From: Cardiobacterium sp. Marseille-Q4385
GTDB lineage: Bacteria > Pseudomonadota > Gammaproteobacteria > Cardiobacteriales > Cardiobacteriaceae
Length of the DNA: 64,000 nt
Assembly: GCF_916618745.1 (NCBI RefSeq)
Contig: NZ_OU745373.1
Location: forward strand, 2,556,501 to 2,620,500
Reading direction: 5' to 3'
Each line of letters starts with the position of its first letter. The first letter of the stretch is position 1. The notes under the pieces were generated by a model that saw nothing but the letters and a program-made list of their open reading frames with translations, searched no databases and was not told where the DNA came from. Position numbers and translations under genes: made by a program. Shown here piece by piece: positions 42,773 to 54,500 of this stretch.

Positions 42773-43055
42773 GCCCGCCAAGCGAGACAAATACTGGGTT
42801 CGCCGCCAAGCGAGGTAAATGCTGGGTTTGCCGCCAAGCGAGATAAAACCTGGGGAGCCGCCAAGCTAGGTAAACACTGGGCTCGTCGCCAAGCGAGATA
42901 AATACAGGGCTCGCGCCAAGCGAGGTAAAACTTGGGCTCGCCGCCAAGCGGGGCAAACGCTGGGCTCGCCTCCAAGCGGAATAAACACTGGACTCGCCGC
43001 CAAGCGAGGTAAATGCCGGGTTTGCCGCCAAGCGGGGTAAATGCGGGATTCCCGA
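42773..43055. repeat. Array of ten 27-28-bp CCAAGCG-type repeats
   Basis: Ten imperfect units of the form GCCGCCAAGCGAGGTAAATG then CTGGGCTC run from the terminator to just before the maturase promoter region. The CCAAGC core recurs every 28 bases or so (first at 42778, last at 43028). Units differ from each other by several bases, unlike the uniform array at 10503. Related single units occur at 13605-13736 and 27731-28086. No gene lies in 42733-43099. Confidence 0.85.
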
Positions 43056-43099
43056 ACGGCCATCAGCTGGTGTTGCCGGATATTTTTTGAGGATGTTTT

Positions 43100-43936
43100 A
43101 TGTCAGCTTTTTGGGGTGCCGGGCTGGGTTATCGCCGCAGCCTCGGCAGTGCGATGGCAGCGTTGCCACCGGGTGATGCGTCCATTGATTTTATTGAGGT
43201 TGCGCCGGAAAACTGGCTGCATGTCGGCGGTGCTGCACGGCGTTTGTTTGACGCCGCATGTGAGCGCTGGCCGCTGGCTTGTCATGGTTTGTCGCTGTCT
43301 CTCGGTGGGCATGACCCGCTGGATATGTCACTGCTGGCAGAAATCAGGGCATTTATGGCACGTTACGGCTGCTCGTTCTTTTCCGAGCACTTGAGTTATT
43401 GCGGGCATAACGGACGGTTCTACGATTTATTGCCGCTGGCATTCACGACTGAAAACGTCCGCCATACTGCCGCCCGTATCCGGCAAACGCAGGATTTCCT
43501 TGGACAGCGGATCGCTATCGAAAACACTTCGTACTATTTGCATGCCCCGTATAGCGAGATGGACGAGGTGGATTTCCTTAATGCCGTAGCACGTGAGGCA
43601 GACTGCAATATTCATCTTGATGTCAATAACATTTATGTGAATGCCGTCAATCATGGACATGTCGCGCCGCGAGCCTTTATTGACCGCGTCGATTTGACGC
43701 GCGTTGTGTATCTGCATATTGCCGGACACGATGCAGAAAACCCGCGCCTGCTCATCGATACGCACGGTGAAGCGGTGCAGGATGATGTGTGGGATGTGTA
43801 CGCCTATGCCTGTGCGCGTCTGCCCAGTCATTGCCCGACCCTGCTGGAACGCGACTTTAATCTGCCGCCGCTACCGGAACTGCTGGATGAAGTCGCCCGC
43901 ATCCGCAGTATTCAACAGGGGGCAAAAAGTGAGTGA
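43100..43936 (+). CDS. hvfB: MNIO-type (DUF692) RiPP maturase, HvfB/BufB-like
   Basis: MNIO enzymes use two or three iron ions to oxidise cysteines of peptide precursors. The 278-residue TIM-barrel protein has the family blocks GAGLGYRRSL, FIEVAPENWL, HGLSLSLGGHDPLD, SEHLSY, IENTSYYL, LDVNNIYVNAVNHG, HIAGH, IDTHGEAVQDDVW and LLERDFNLP. These include the His, Asp, Asn and Glu metal ligands. GAGG lies 7 bases before ATG 43100. The next gene overlaps by 8 bases, so enzyme and partner are coupled. The EGxC precursor just upstream is the likely substrate. Confidence 0.9.
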   Translation: MSAFWGAGLGYRRSLGSAMAALPPGDASIDFIEVAPENWLHVGGAARRLFDAACERWPLACHGLSLSLGGHDPLDMSLLAEIRAFMARYGCSFFSEHLSYCGHNGRFYDLLPLAFTTENVRHTAARIRQTQDFLGQRIAIENTSYYLHAPYSEMDEVDFLNAVAREADCNIHLDVNNIYVNAVNHGHVAPRAFIDRVDLTRVVYLHIAGHDAENPRLLIDTHGEAVQDDVWDVYAYACARLPSHCPTLLERDFNLPPLPELLDEVARIRSIQQGAKSE

Positions 43937-44639
43937 CGAAAAACATTACCGTGACGCCTTTGCGGCTTCCTTGCGCAATATGGATGCCGAACCGCCTGAG
44001 GGGATTGGTGCGGCAGGGCTTGCAGTGTACCGCCGCCTGCTGCGGAATAATGTGTACAACTTCCTTGACCGCTGTTACGTCCGCACAGCCACCATGCTTG
44101 ATTCTGCCGCCTGGAAAGAAGCAAAAGCCCATTTCATTACGCACGGGCAGGCGACATCGCCGTATTTTTCCGACATTCCGGCGCAATTTCTGGCGCATTT
44201 GCGTCATCACGCCTTGCTGGACGCGCGCCTGCTGGCAGTAATGGACGTAGAATGCCGCGAACTGGCCGCCGAAATCGCTACCGATGACCCCGCACCCCCT
44301 ATTCTCATTGATATTGATGATGAAGCCTTCGACGACATCCGTCTCGCCCTGAGTGCAAGTGCCTCGCTGGCCGCCTATGACTGGCAAGTGCATGAAAATA
44401 CTGTGTCGGCAGGCAGAACGTACAGCCTGGTATGGCGAGATCCTGCGGAACAGGTGCAATGCGCCGCCGTCAGCGCTGCCGATTTCTCCCTGCTGCAACA
44501 ATTACACGATGCACCGGATTCCGTGAATACCCTCATCGCCGCATTGCGGGATTGCCTGGCAGATACCGAAGCCCAGCGCCTCCCCTTGCGTCATGCCTTG
44601 CGGCACTGGCTGGCTTTGGGGGTCCTCTACCCAGTTTGA
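43929..44639 (+). CDS. hvfC: HvfC/BufC-like partner of the MNIO enzyme (DUF2063)
   Basis: The 236-residue protein starts at GTG 43929, overlapping the end of the maturase gene by 8 bases, with GGGGGC in front. The N-terminal third, with AFAASLRNM, GLAVYRRLLRNNVYNFLDRC and FITHGQATSPYFSDIP, is the DUF2063 domain. It binds the precursor peptide and presents it to the MNIO enzyme. The C-terminal part is the usual winged-helix-like region. Open frame extends far upstream inside the maturase gene, but homology begins at this GTG. Confidence 0.87.
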   Translation: MSDEKHYRDAFAASLRNMDAEPPEGIGAAGLAVYRRLLRNNVYNFLDRCYVRTATMLDSAAWKEAKAHFITHGQATSPYFSDIPAQFLAHLRHHALLDARLLAVMDVECRELAAEIATDDPAPPILIDIDDEAFDDIRLALSASASLAAYDWQVHENTVSAGRTYSLVWRDPAEQVQCAAVSAADFSLLQQLHDAPDSVNTLIAALRDCLADTEAQRLPLRHALRHWLALGVLYPV

Positions 44640-44690
44640 CCTGATGCCGGATTGCGCTACATTAAAGGGCCGCTATCATCATGAAAGGCT

Positions 44691-45392
44691 ATGACAACCA
44701 TGCTGCGCATCGTGGCAATCCTCCATAACCCCGCCGGCTCGACCGGTCACATCGGCAATATTTTGCAGGCACAACAGCACGAATTCCGCGTACTCTGCCC
44801 GCTTGCAGGTGATCCTCTGCCGGAAGCGGACAGTTTCGATGCAGCAATCGTCTTCGGTGGCAAGATGAGTGCCAATGATTGCAATACCCTGCCCGAACTG
44901 CTCGCGGAATTGTTGTGGATACGCAGCGTGGTCGAAAGTGGCAAACCCTTCCTTGGTATCTGCCTCGGCGCACAACTACTGGCAATGGCTTATGGCGGCA
45001 AAATTACCCGTCACGCCGAGCATGTTGTAGAAATCGGTTATTACCACCTCTATCCGACGGTCGAAGGATTCAGCGATATTTTTGCCAAGATGCCGGAGCG
45101 CTTTTTTCAGTGGCATAACGAAGGGTTTACCCTGCCGGAGGGCGCCATCAAACTGGCAGCCAGCGACGCCTTCCCCAATCAGGCTTTCCGGCTTGGCGAA
45201 CGTGCCTACGGGTTTCAGTTCCACCCCGAGGCGACACCGGAACAAATCCGCTACTGGCACACTCGTGACAGTGAGGAATTATCCAACCCCGGGGCGCAAA
45301 CCGTCGCCTCACAATGGACCTATCAGGAGCGATTTAATGAAGACATTCGCTGCTGGTTAAGCAGTTTCTTGGATGAATGGTTACGGAAATAA
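44691..45392 (+). CDS. Type 1 glutamine amidotransferase
   Basis: The 233-residue protein is a class I glutamine amidotransferase-like enzyme. The nucleophile Cys lies in FLGICLGAQLLAMAYGG, and the His-Glu pair in YGFQFHPEATPE. Other features include RIVAILHNPAGSTGHIGNIL near the start and AIVFGGKMSANDC. It resembles GMP-synthase-like stand-alone GATases that may act on small peptides, for example gamma-glutamyl compounds; the substrate is unknown. Start choice: ATG 44691 is only 2 bases from AAAGG, while ATG 44700 has an 11-base spacing; either is possible. It lies 51 bases after hvfC with no terminator between, so it may belong to that transcript. Confidence 0.8.
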   Translation: MTTMLRIVAILHNPAGSTGHIGNILQAQQHEFRVLCPLAGDPLPEADSFDAAIVFGGKMSANDCNTLPELLAELLWIRSVVESGKPFLGICLGAQLLAMAYGGKITRHAEHVVEIGYYHLYPTVEGFSDIFAKMPERFFQWHNEGFTLPEGAIKLAASDAFPNQAFRLGERAYGFQFHPEATPEQIRYWHTRDSEELSNPGAQTVASQWTYQERFNEDIRCWLSSFLDEWLRK

Positions 45393-45420
45393 ACGACGTA
45401 TCCTATTGAACAGAAAAAAG

Positions 45421-45450
45421 AAAACCGTCCATTTGGGACGGTTTTTATTT
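45421..45450 (+). terminator. Terminator after the amidotransferase gene
   Basis: AAAACCGTCC-ATTTG-GGACGGTTTTTATTT forms a stem with a T run. Confidence 0.82.
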
Positions 45451-45497
45451 TGGCATATGGCGTGCTTCATAAAGTAGTAATTAAATGTTAATTTTTG

Positions 45498-45540
45498 TAT
45501 AATCGTGAAGAAACCTTCATGTATCTTGACATGAAGATAC
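45498..45540 (+). promoter_or_regulatory. Promoter and overlapping dyads upstream of the giant adhesin
   Basis: TATAAT lies at 45498-45503 in an AT-rich stretch; no good -35 is seen. Just after the predicted start site, two mutually exclusive inverted repeats overlap: CTTCATGT (45515-45522) with ACATGAAG (45529-45536), and GTATCTT (45521-45527) with AAGATAC (45534-45540). Confidence 0.45.
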
Positions 45541-45572
45541 CAGTAACCCACTACCCATAAAAGGAATTAGCT

Positions 45573-48500
45573 ATGGCAAAGCAAATCATCCTGGCCCTGA
45601 AAGACAACGCCGGTAACACCATCGGACAGTACAACATCAATACCGCGGGTAGTGCACAGCACATCCAGGCAATAGATGGCGTGTACTACCAGTTCACCGA
45701 GCAGGCAACCGGTATCGGTCCAGAAAGTATCATTACCGAGCGCGTAGGCGACAATCTGCTGGTGTCCTTTGATGACGGTACCGATCTTGTCATCGAAAAC
45801 TACTTTACCCAGGGACAGGGAGCATTAGTCGGCACGCAGGCCGATGGTGGGTTCTTTGATTATCCCGTTGCTACTGCCCCGGAACATGTGCTGGCTTCCG
45901 AGATTGAAGCATCACAAGCCTTCGCTGCCGAACAGGGACAGCCTGTACTCGCCCCTCTAGGTGTTGCAGGCGGCATCGGCCTGATCGCTGCGGCTATCGG
46001 CATTGCGAAAAATAACCACGATGATGATGGCGACGACAGCCCCAGCAATCCCAACCCTATTCCGCCAGACAATATCGGGCCGCAACCTAATCCGAACCCG
46101 CAGCCGCCATCACCAAGCCCCAACCCAAACCCGCAGCCGCCATCACCAAACCCCAACCCAAACCCGCAGCCGCCATCACCAAACCCCAACCCAAACCCGC
46201 AGCCGCCATCACCGAATCCCAATCCCCAACCCGGACAAAATAAACCCGGCAGCGTGATCATCAGCGGCGACGCGCAAGTCGGCAAAACCCTGACGGCGAC
46301 CGTTTCGGACGCAGACGGTGTACCGGCCAGCGGCATCACCTACCGCTGGCTGGCCAACGGTCAGGAAATCGGCACCGGACAAACCTACACCATCCAACCG
46401 GGCGACAAAGGCAAGACCATTACCGTCGAAGTGCGTTACACCGATAACGCGGGACATCAAGAAAACATCACCAGCCGACCAACGGCAGAAATTACCGACA
46501 GTACCACCCCGCCGCCGCCGGCGAACCACGCACCGACCCTAGAAGTCAGCGTGACCCTGCACCCAGAACAAGGACAGGCAACAGAAGGCCAACAAGTCGC
46601 GACCAGCCGTGGCGCTGACCAAGATGGCGACAGCCTGACCTACAGCCTGACCCCGAACAGCGACCCGAACGGCTACTACAGCATCGACCCGGCGACGGGC
46701 ACCGTAAGCCTGACCGCCGCGGGCGCTGCGCACGTCAACGCGGGCGAAGACCTGCCGGCCGTATCCGTGACCGTCAGTGACGGCAAAGAAAGCGTGAACG
46801 CGAGCGGCAACGTGGACAAAACCATCGACACCCCGCAAGGCGAGGCGCCGAACGCCAACGACGACAACCTGGACGGCCTCAAAATAGGGGCAACCGCGAC
46901 GATCAACGTCCTGACGAACGACCGGGATGCCCAGGGCGACATTGACCCGACGACCGTACAACTCCTGGACGGCAGCGGCAACAAAGTGAAGACCCTGGAA
47001 GTGAGCGGCGAAGGCACCTGGAAGGTTGCCAACGACGGCACCGTAACCTTCAGCCCGGCTGCGGGCTTTACTGGCAGCCCGACACCGGTCAAATACACCG
47101 TAAGCGACAAAGCGGGCCACGAAAGCGAGCCGGCGACCATCACCCTGACCTACGAAAGCGCAGCCGCTGACCCGGCGAAACCCGTCCTGGAAAAAGGCAC
47201 GGGGGCAGAACAAGGCGGCGTGACCGTCACCCCGGGGGCGAACACCGACAAAGTCGACATCACCTACACCGACGAAGACGACAAAGCGCAGACCATCACC
47301 GTGAGCAAAGGCCCGGCGGGCCAATGGCTGGCGACGGGCGTGCCGGAGAACCAGGGCATCACCGTGGATGCCGCCACGGGTGCCGTCAAACTGCCGCCGG
47401 ATGCGGTGAAAGACAACAGCCCGGTCCAAGCCGTGGCGCACAACGGTGGTAACCCGACGACGGCGAGCGAACAAATAACGTCCGATAACGACGGCATCAC
47501 CCCGCCGCCGCCGGCGAACCACGCACCGACCCTAGAAGTCAGCGTGACCCTGCACCCAGAACAAGGACAGGCAACAGAAGGCCAACAAGTCGCGACCAGC
47601 CGTGGCGCTGACCAAGATGGCGACAGCCTGACCTACAGCCTGACCCCGAACAGCGACCCGAACGGCTACTACAGCATCGACCCGGCGACGGGCACCGTAA
47701 GCCTGACCGCCGCGGGCGCTGCGCACGTCAACGCGGGCGAAGACCTGCCGGCCGTATCCGTGACCGTCAGTGACGGCAAAGAAAGCGTGAACGCGAGCGG
47801 CAACGTGGACAAAACCATCGATACCCCGCAAGGCGAGGCGCCGAACGCCAACGACGACAACCTGGACGGCCTCAAAATAGGGGCAACCGCGACGATCAAC
47901 GTCCTGACGAACGACCGGGATGCCCAGGGCGACATTGACCCGACGACCGTACAACTCCTGGACGGCAGCGGCAACAAAGTGAAGACCCTGGAAGTGAGCG
48001 GCGAAGGCACCTGGAAGGTTGCCAACGATGGCACCGTAACCTTCAGCCCGGCTGCTGGCTTTACTGGCAGCCCGACACCGGTCAAATACACCGTAAGCGA
48101 CAAAGCGGGCCACGAAAGCGAGCCGGCGACCATCACCCTGACCTACGAAAGCGCAGCCGCTGACCCGGCGAAACCCGTGCTGGAAAAAGGCACGGGGGCA
48201 GAACAAGGCGGCGTGACCGTCACCCCGGGGGCGAACACCGACAAAGTCGACATCACCTACACCGACGAAGACGACAAAGCGCAGACCATCACCGTGAGCA
48301 AAGGCCCGGCGGGCCAATGGCTGGCGACGGGCGTGCCGGAGAACCAGGGCATCACCGTGGATGCCGCCACGGGTGCCGTCAAACTGCCGCCGGATGCGGT
48401 GAAAGACAACAGCCCGGTCCAAGCCGTGGCGCACAACGGTGGTAACCCGACGACGGCGAGCGAACAAATAACGTCCGATAACGACGGCATCACCCCGCCG

Positions 48501-51500
48501 CCGCCGGCGAACCACGCACCGACCCTAGAAGTCAGCGTGACCCTGCACCCAGAACAAGGACAGGCAACAGAAGGCCAACAAGCCGCGCCCAGCCGTGGCG
48601 CTGACCAAGATGGCGACAGCCTGACCTACAGCCTGACCCCGAACAGCGACCCGAACGGCTACTACAGCATCGACCCGGCGACGGGCACCGTAAGCCTGAC
48701 CGCCGCGGGCGCTGCGCACGTCAACGCGGGCGAAGACCTGCCGGCCGTATCCGTGACCGTCAGTGACGGCAAAGAAAGCGTGAACGCGAGCGGCAACGTG
48801 GACAAAACCATCGACACCCCGCAAGGCGAGGCGCCGAACGCCAACGACGACAACCTGGACGGCCTCAAAATAGGGGCAACCGCGACGATCAACGTCCTGA
48901 CGAACGACCGGGATGCCCAGGGCGACATTGACCCGACGACCGTACAACTCCTGGACGGCAGCGGCAACAAAGTGAAGACCCTGGAAGTGAGCGGCGAAGG
49001 CACCTGGAAGGTTGCCAACGATGGCACCGTGACCTTCAGCCCGGCTGCTGGCTTTACTGGCAGCCCGACACCGGTCAAATACACCGTAAGCGACAAAGCG
49101 GGCCACGAAAGCCAGCCGGCGACCATCACCCTGACCTACGAAAGCGCAGCCGCTGACCCGGCGAAACCCGTGCTGGAAAAAGGCACGGGGGCAGAACAAG
49201 GCGGCGTGACCGTCACCCCGGGGGCGAACACCGACAAAGTCGACATCACCTACACCGACGAAGACGACAAAGCGCAGACCATCACCGTGAGCAAAGGCCC
49301 GGCGGGCCAATGGCTGGCGACGGGCGTGCCGGAGAACCAGGGCATCACCGTGGATGCCGCCACGGGTGCCGTCAAACTGCCGCCGGATGCGGTGAAAGAC
49401 AACAGCCCGGTCCAAGCCGTGGCGCACAACGGTGGTAACCCGACGACGGCGAGCGAACAAATAACGTCCGATAACGACGGCATCACCCCGCCGCCGCCGG
49501 CGAACCACGCACCGACCCTAGAAGTCAGCGTGACCCTGCACCCAGAACAAGGACAGGCAACAGAAGGCCAACAAGTCGCGACCAGCCGTGGCGCTGACCA
49601 AGATGGCGACAGCCTGACCTACAGCCTGACCCCGAACAGCGACCCGAACGGCTACTACAGCATCGACCCGGCGACGGGCACCGTAAGCCTGACCGCCGCG
49701 GGCGCTGCGCACGTCAACGCGGGCGAAGACCTGCCGGCCGTATCCGTGACCGTCAGTGACGGCAAAGAAAGCGTGAACGCGAGCGGCAACGTGGACAAAA
49801 CCATCGACACCCCGCAAGGCGAGGCGCCGAACGCCAACGACGACAACCTGGACGGCCTCAAAATAGGGGCAACCGCGACGATCAACGTCCTGACGAACGA
49901 CCGGGATGCCCAGGGCGACATTGACCCGACGACCGTACAACTCCTGGACGGCAGCGGCAACAAAGTGAAGACCCTGGAAGTGAGCGGCGAAGGCACCTGG
50001 AAGGTTGCCAACGACGGCACCGTAACCTTCAGCCCGGCTGCGGGCTTTACTGGCAGCCCGACACCGGTCAAATACACCGTAAGCGACAAAGCGGGCCACG
50101 AAAGCGAGCCGGCGACCATCACCCTGACCTACGAAAGCGCAGCCGCTGACCCGGCGAAACCCGTGCTGGAAAAAGGCACGGGGGCAGAACAAGGCGGCGT
50201 GACCGTCACCCCGGGGGCGAACACCGACAAAGTCGACATCACCTACACCGACGAAGACGACAAAGCGCAGACCATCACCGTGAGCAAAGGCCCGGCGGGC
50301 CAATGGCTGGCGACGGGCGTGCCGGAGAACCAGGGCATCACCGTGGATGCCGCCACGGGTGCCGTCAAACTGCCGCCGGATGCGGTGAAAGACAACAGCC
50401 CGGTCCAAGCCGTGGCGCACAACGGTGGTAACCCGACGACGGCGAGCGAACAAATAACGTCCGATAACGACGGCATCACCCCGCCGCCGCCGGCGAACCA
50501 CGCACCGACCCTAGAAGTCAGCGTGACCCTGCACCCAGAACAAGGACAGGCAACAGAAGGCCAACAAGTCGCGACCAGCCGTGGCGCTGACCAAGATGGC
50601 GACAGCCTGACCTACAGCCTGACCCCGAACAGCGACCCGAACGGCTACTACAGCATCGACCCGGCGACGGGCACCGTAAGCCTGACCGCCGCGGGCGCTG
50701 CGCACGTCAACGCGGGCGAAGACCTGCCGGCCGTATCCGTGACCGTCAGTGACGGCAAAGAAAGCGTGAACGCGAGCGGCAACGTGGACAAAACCATCGA
50801 CACCCCGCAAGGCGAGGCGCCGAACGCCAACGACGACAACCTGGACGGCCTCAAAATAGGGGCAACCGCGACGATCAACGTCCTGACGAACGACCGGGAT
50901 GCCCAGGGCGACATTGACCCGACGACCGTACAACTCCTGGACGGCAGCGGCAACAAAGTGAAGACCCTGGAAGTGAGCGGCGAAGGCACCTGGAAGGTTG
51001 CCAACGATGGCACCGTGACCTTCAGCCCGGCTGCTGGCTTTACTGGCAGCCCGACACCGGTCAAATACACCGTAAGCGACAAAGCGGGCCACGAAAGCCA
51101 GCCGGCGACCATCACCCTGACCTACGAAAGCGCAGCCGCTGACCCGGCGAAACCCGTGCTGGAAAAAGGCACGGGGGCAGAACAAGGCGGCGTGACCGTC
51201 ACCCCGGGGGCGAACACCGACAAAGTCGACATCACCTACACCGACGAAGACGACAAAGCGCAGACCATCACCGTGAGCAAAGGCCCGGCGGGCCAATGGC
51301 TGGCGACGGGCGTGCCGGAGAACCAGGGCATCACCGTGGATGCCGCCACGGGTGCCGTCAAACTGCCGCCGGATGCGGTGAAAGACAACAGCCCGGTCCA
51401 AGCCGTGGCGCACAACGGTGGTAACCCGACGACGGCGAGCGAACAAATAACGTCCGATAACGACGGCATCACCCCGCCGCCGCCGGCGAACCACGCACCG

Positions 51501-54500
51501 ACCCTAGAAGTCAGCGTGACCCTGCACCCAGAACAAGGACAGGCAACAGAAGGCCAACAAGTCGCGACCAGCCGTGGCGCTGACCAAGATGGCGACAGCC
51601 TGACCTACAGCCTGACCCCGAACAGCGACCCGAACGGCTACTACAGCATCGACCCGGCGACGGGCACCGTAAGCCTGACCGCCGCGGGCGCTGCGCACGT
51701 CAACGCGGGCGAAGACCTGCCGGCCGTATCCGTGACCGTCAGTGACGGCAAAGAAAGCGTGAACGCGAGCGGCAACGTGGACAAAACCATCGACACCCCG
51801 CAAGGCGAGGCGCCGAACGCCAACGACGACAACCTGGACGGCCTCAAAATAGGGGCAACCGCGACGATCAACGTCCTGACGAACGACCGGGATGCCCAGG
51901 GCGACATTGACCCGACGACCGTACAACTCCTGGACGGCAGCGGCAACAAAGTGAAGACCCTGGAAGTGAGCGGCGAAGGCACCTGGAAGGTTGCCAACGA
52001 CGGCACCGTAACCTTCAGCCCGGCTGCGGGCTTTACTGGCAGCCCGACACCGGTCAAATACACCGTAAGCGACAAAGCGGGCCACGAAAGCGAGCCGGCG
52101 ACCATCACCCTGACCTACGAAAGCGCAGCCGCTGACCCGGCGAAACCCGTGCTGGAAAAAGGCACGGGGGCAGAACAAGGCGGCGTGACCGTCACCCCGG
52201 GGGCGAACACCGACAAAGTCGACATCACCTACACCGACGAAGACGACAAAGCGCAGACCATCACCGTGAGCAAAGGCCCGGCGGGCCAATGGCTGGCGAC
52301 GGGCGTGCCGGAGAACCAGGGCATCACCGTGGATGCCGCCACGGGTGCCGTCAAACTGCCGCCGGATGCGGTGAAAGACAACAGCCCGGTCCAAGCCGTG
52401 GCGCACAACGGTGGTAACCCGACGACGGCGAGCGAACAAATAACGTCCGATAACGACGGCATCACCCCGCCGCCGCCGGCGAACCACGCACCGACCCTAG
52501 AAGTCAGCGTGACCCTGCACCCAGAACAAGGACAGGCAACAGAAGGCCAACAAGTCGCGACCAGCCGTGGCGCTGACCAAGATGGCGACAGCCTGACCTA
52601 CAGCCTGACCCCGAACAGCGACCCGAACGGCTACTACAGCATCGACCCGGCGACGGGCACCGTAAGCCTGACCGCCGCGGGCGCTGCGCACGTCAACGCG
52701 GGCGAAGACCTGCCGGCCGTATCCGTGACCGTCAGTGACGGCAAAGAAAGCGTGAACGCGAGCGGCAACGTGGACAAAACCATCGATACCCCGCAAGGCG
52801 AGGCGCCGAACGCCAACGACGACAACCTGGACGGCCTCAAAATAGGGGCAACCGCGACGATCAACGTCCTGACGAACGACCGGGATGCCCAGGGCGACAT
52901 TGACCCGACGACCGTACAACTCCTGGACGGCAGCGGCAACAAAGTGAAGACCCTGGAAGTGAGCGGCGAAGGCACCTGGAAGGTTGCCAACGATGGCACC
53001 GTAACCTTCAGCCCGGCTGCGGGCTTTACTGGCAGCCCGACACCGGTCAAATACACCGTAAGCGACAAAGCGGGCCACGAAAGCGAGCCGGCGACCATCA
53101 CCCTGACCTACGAAAGCGCAGCCGCTGACCCGGCGAAACCCGTGCTGGAAAAAGGCACGGGGGCAGAACAGGGCGGCGTGACCGTCACCCCGGGGGCGAA
53201 CACCGACAAAGTCGACATCACCTACACCGACGAAGACGACAAAGCGCAGACCATCACCGTGAGCAAAGGCCCGGCGGGCCAATGGCTGGCGACGGGCGTG
53301 CCGGAGAACCAGGGCATCACCGTGGATGCCGCCACGGGTGCCGTCAAACTGCCGCCGGATGCGGTGAAAGACAACAGCCCGGTCCAAGCCGTGGCGCACA
53401 ACGGTGGTAACCCGACGACGGCGAGCGAACAAATAACGTCCGATAACGACGGCATCACCCCGCCGCCGCCGGCGAACCACGCACCGACCCTAGAAGTCAG
53501 CGTGACCCTGCACCCAGAACAAGGACAGGCAACAGAAGGCCAACAAGTCGCGACCAGCCGTGGCGCTGACCAAGATGGCGACAGCCTGACCTACAGCCTG
53601 ACCCCGAACAGCGACCCGAACGGCTACTACAGCATCGACCCGGCGACGGGCACCGTAAGCCTGACCGCCGCGGGCGCTGCGCACGTCAACGCGGGCGAAG
53701 ACCTGCCGGCCGTATCCGTGACCGTCAGTGACGGCAAAGAAAGCGTGAACGCGAGCGGCAACGTGGACAAAACCATCGACACCCCGCAAGGCGAGGCGCC
53801 GAACGCCAACGACGACAACCTGGACGGCCTCAAAATAGGGGCAACCGCGACGATCAACGTCCTGACGAACGACCGGGATGCCCAGGGCGACATTGACCCG
53901 ACGACCGTACAACTCCTGGACGGCAGCGGCAACAAAGTGAAGACCCTGGAAGTGAGCGGCGAAGGCACCTGGAAGGTTGCCAACGATGGCACCGTGACCT
54001 TCAGCCCGGCTGCTGGCTTTACTGGCAGCCCGACACCGGTCAAATACACCGTAAGCGACAAAGCGGGCCACGAAAGCCAGCCGGCGACCATCACCCTGAC
54101 CTACGAAAGCGTTCCGCTACCGCTAGATCCACCGACTTTCCAAACGGGTATTGGTGAATACGGCGATGCCTTTACTGTCACTCCGGCAACGGGGGCAACC
54201 AAGATGGTGATCGAGTATCAGGACGAAGGGACACCACCGGCTACACACACGGTAACGGTAACGAAAGATGCCAATACAGGTAAGTGGAGTGCCGATAGCA
54301 GCGGCTATGATGTGGAGGCCGATACTGGGAAGATCCGCTTTGAGCCAGATCAGGTGCTTGATGAAAGCAAGGTCACCGCTGTTAACAGCAACGCGACCCA
54401 AACCAGTTCGCCCGCTGAAATTACTACGGGTATTGATAAGAATGAACCCAGACCTGAAAAGCCTGATGTCCAAGAGGGCGAGGAACAGGGCAGCGTCGTT

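Noticed and set aside
42583..43063. Minus-strand ORFs with repeated R-L-A-A or S-L-G-G patterns over the RiPP intergenic array
   Set aside because: They are translations of the 28-bp repeats, shift frame between units and have no ribosome site.
46539..54071. Series of about 327-residue ORFs antisense to the giant adhesin
   Set aside because: They recur every 993 bases because the DNA does. They are frame shadows of a GC-rich coding repeat.
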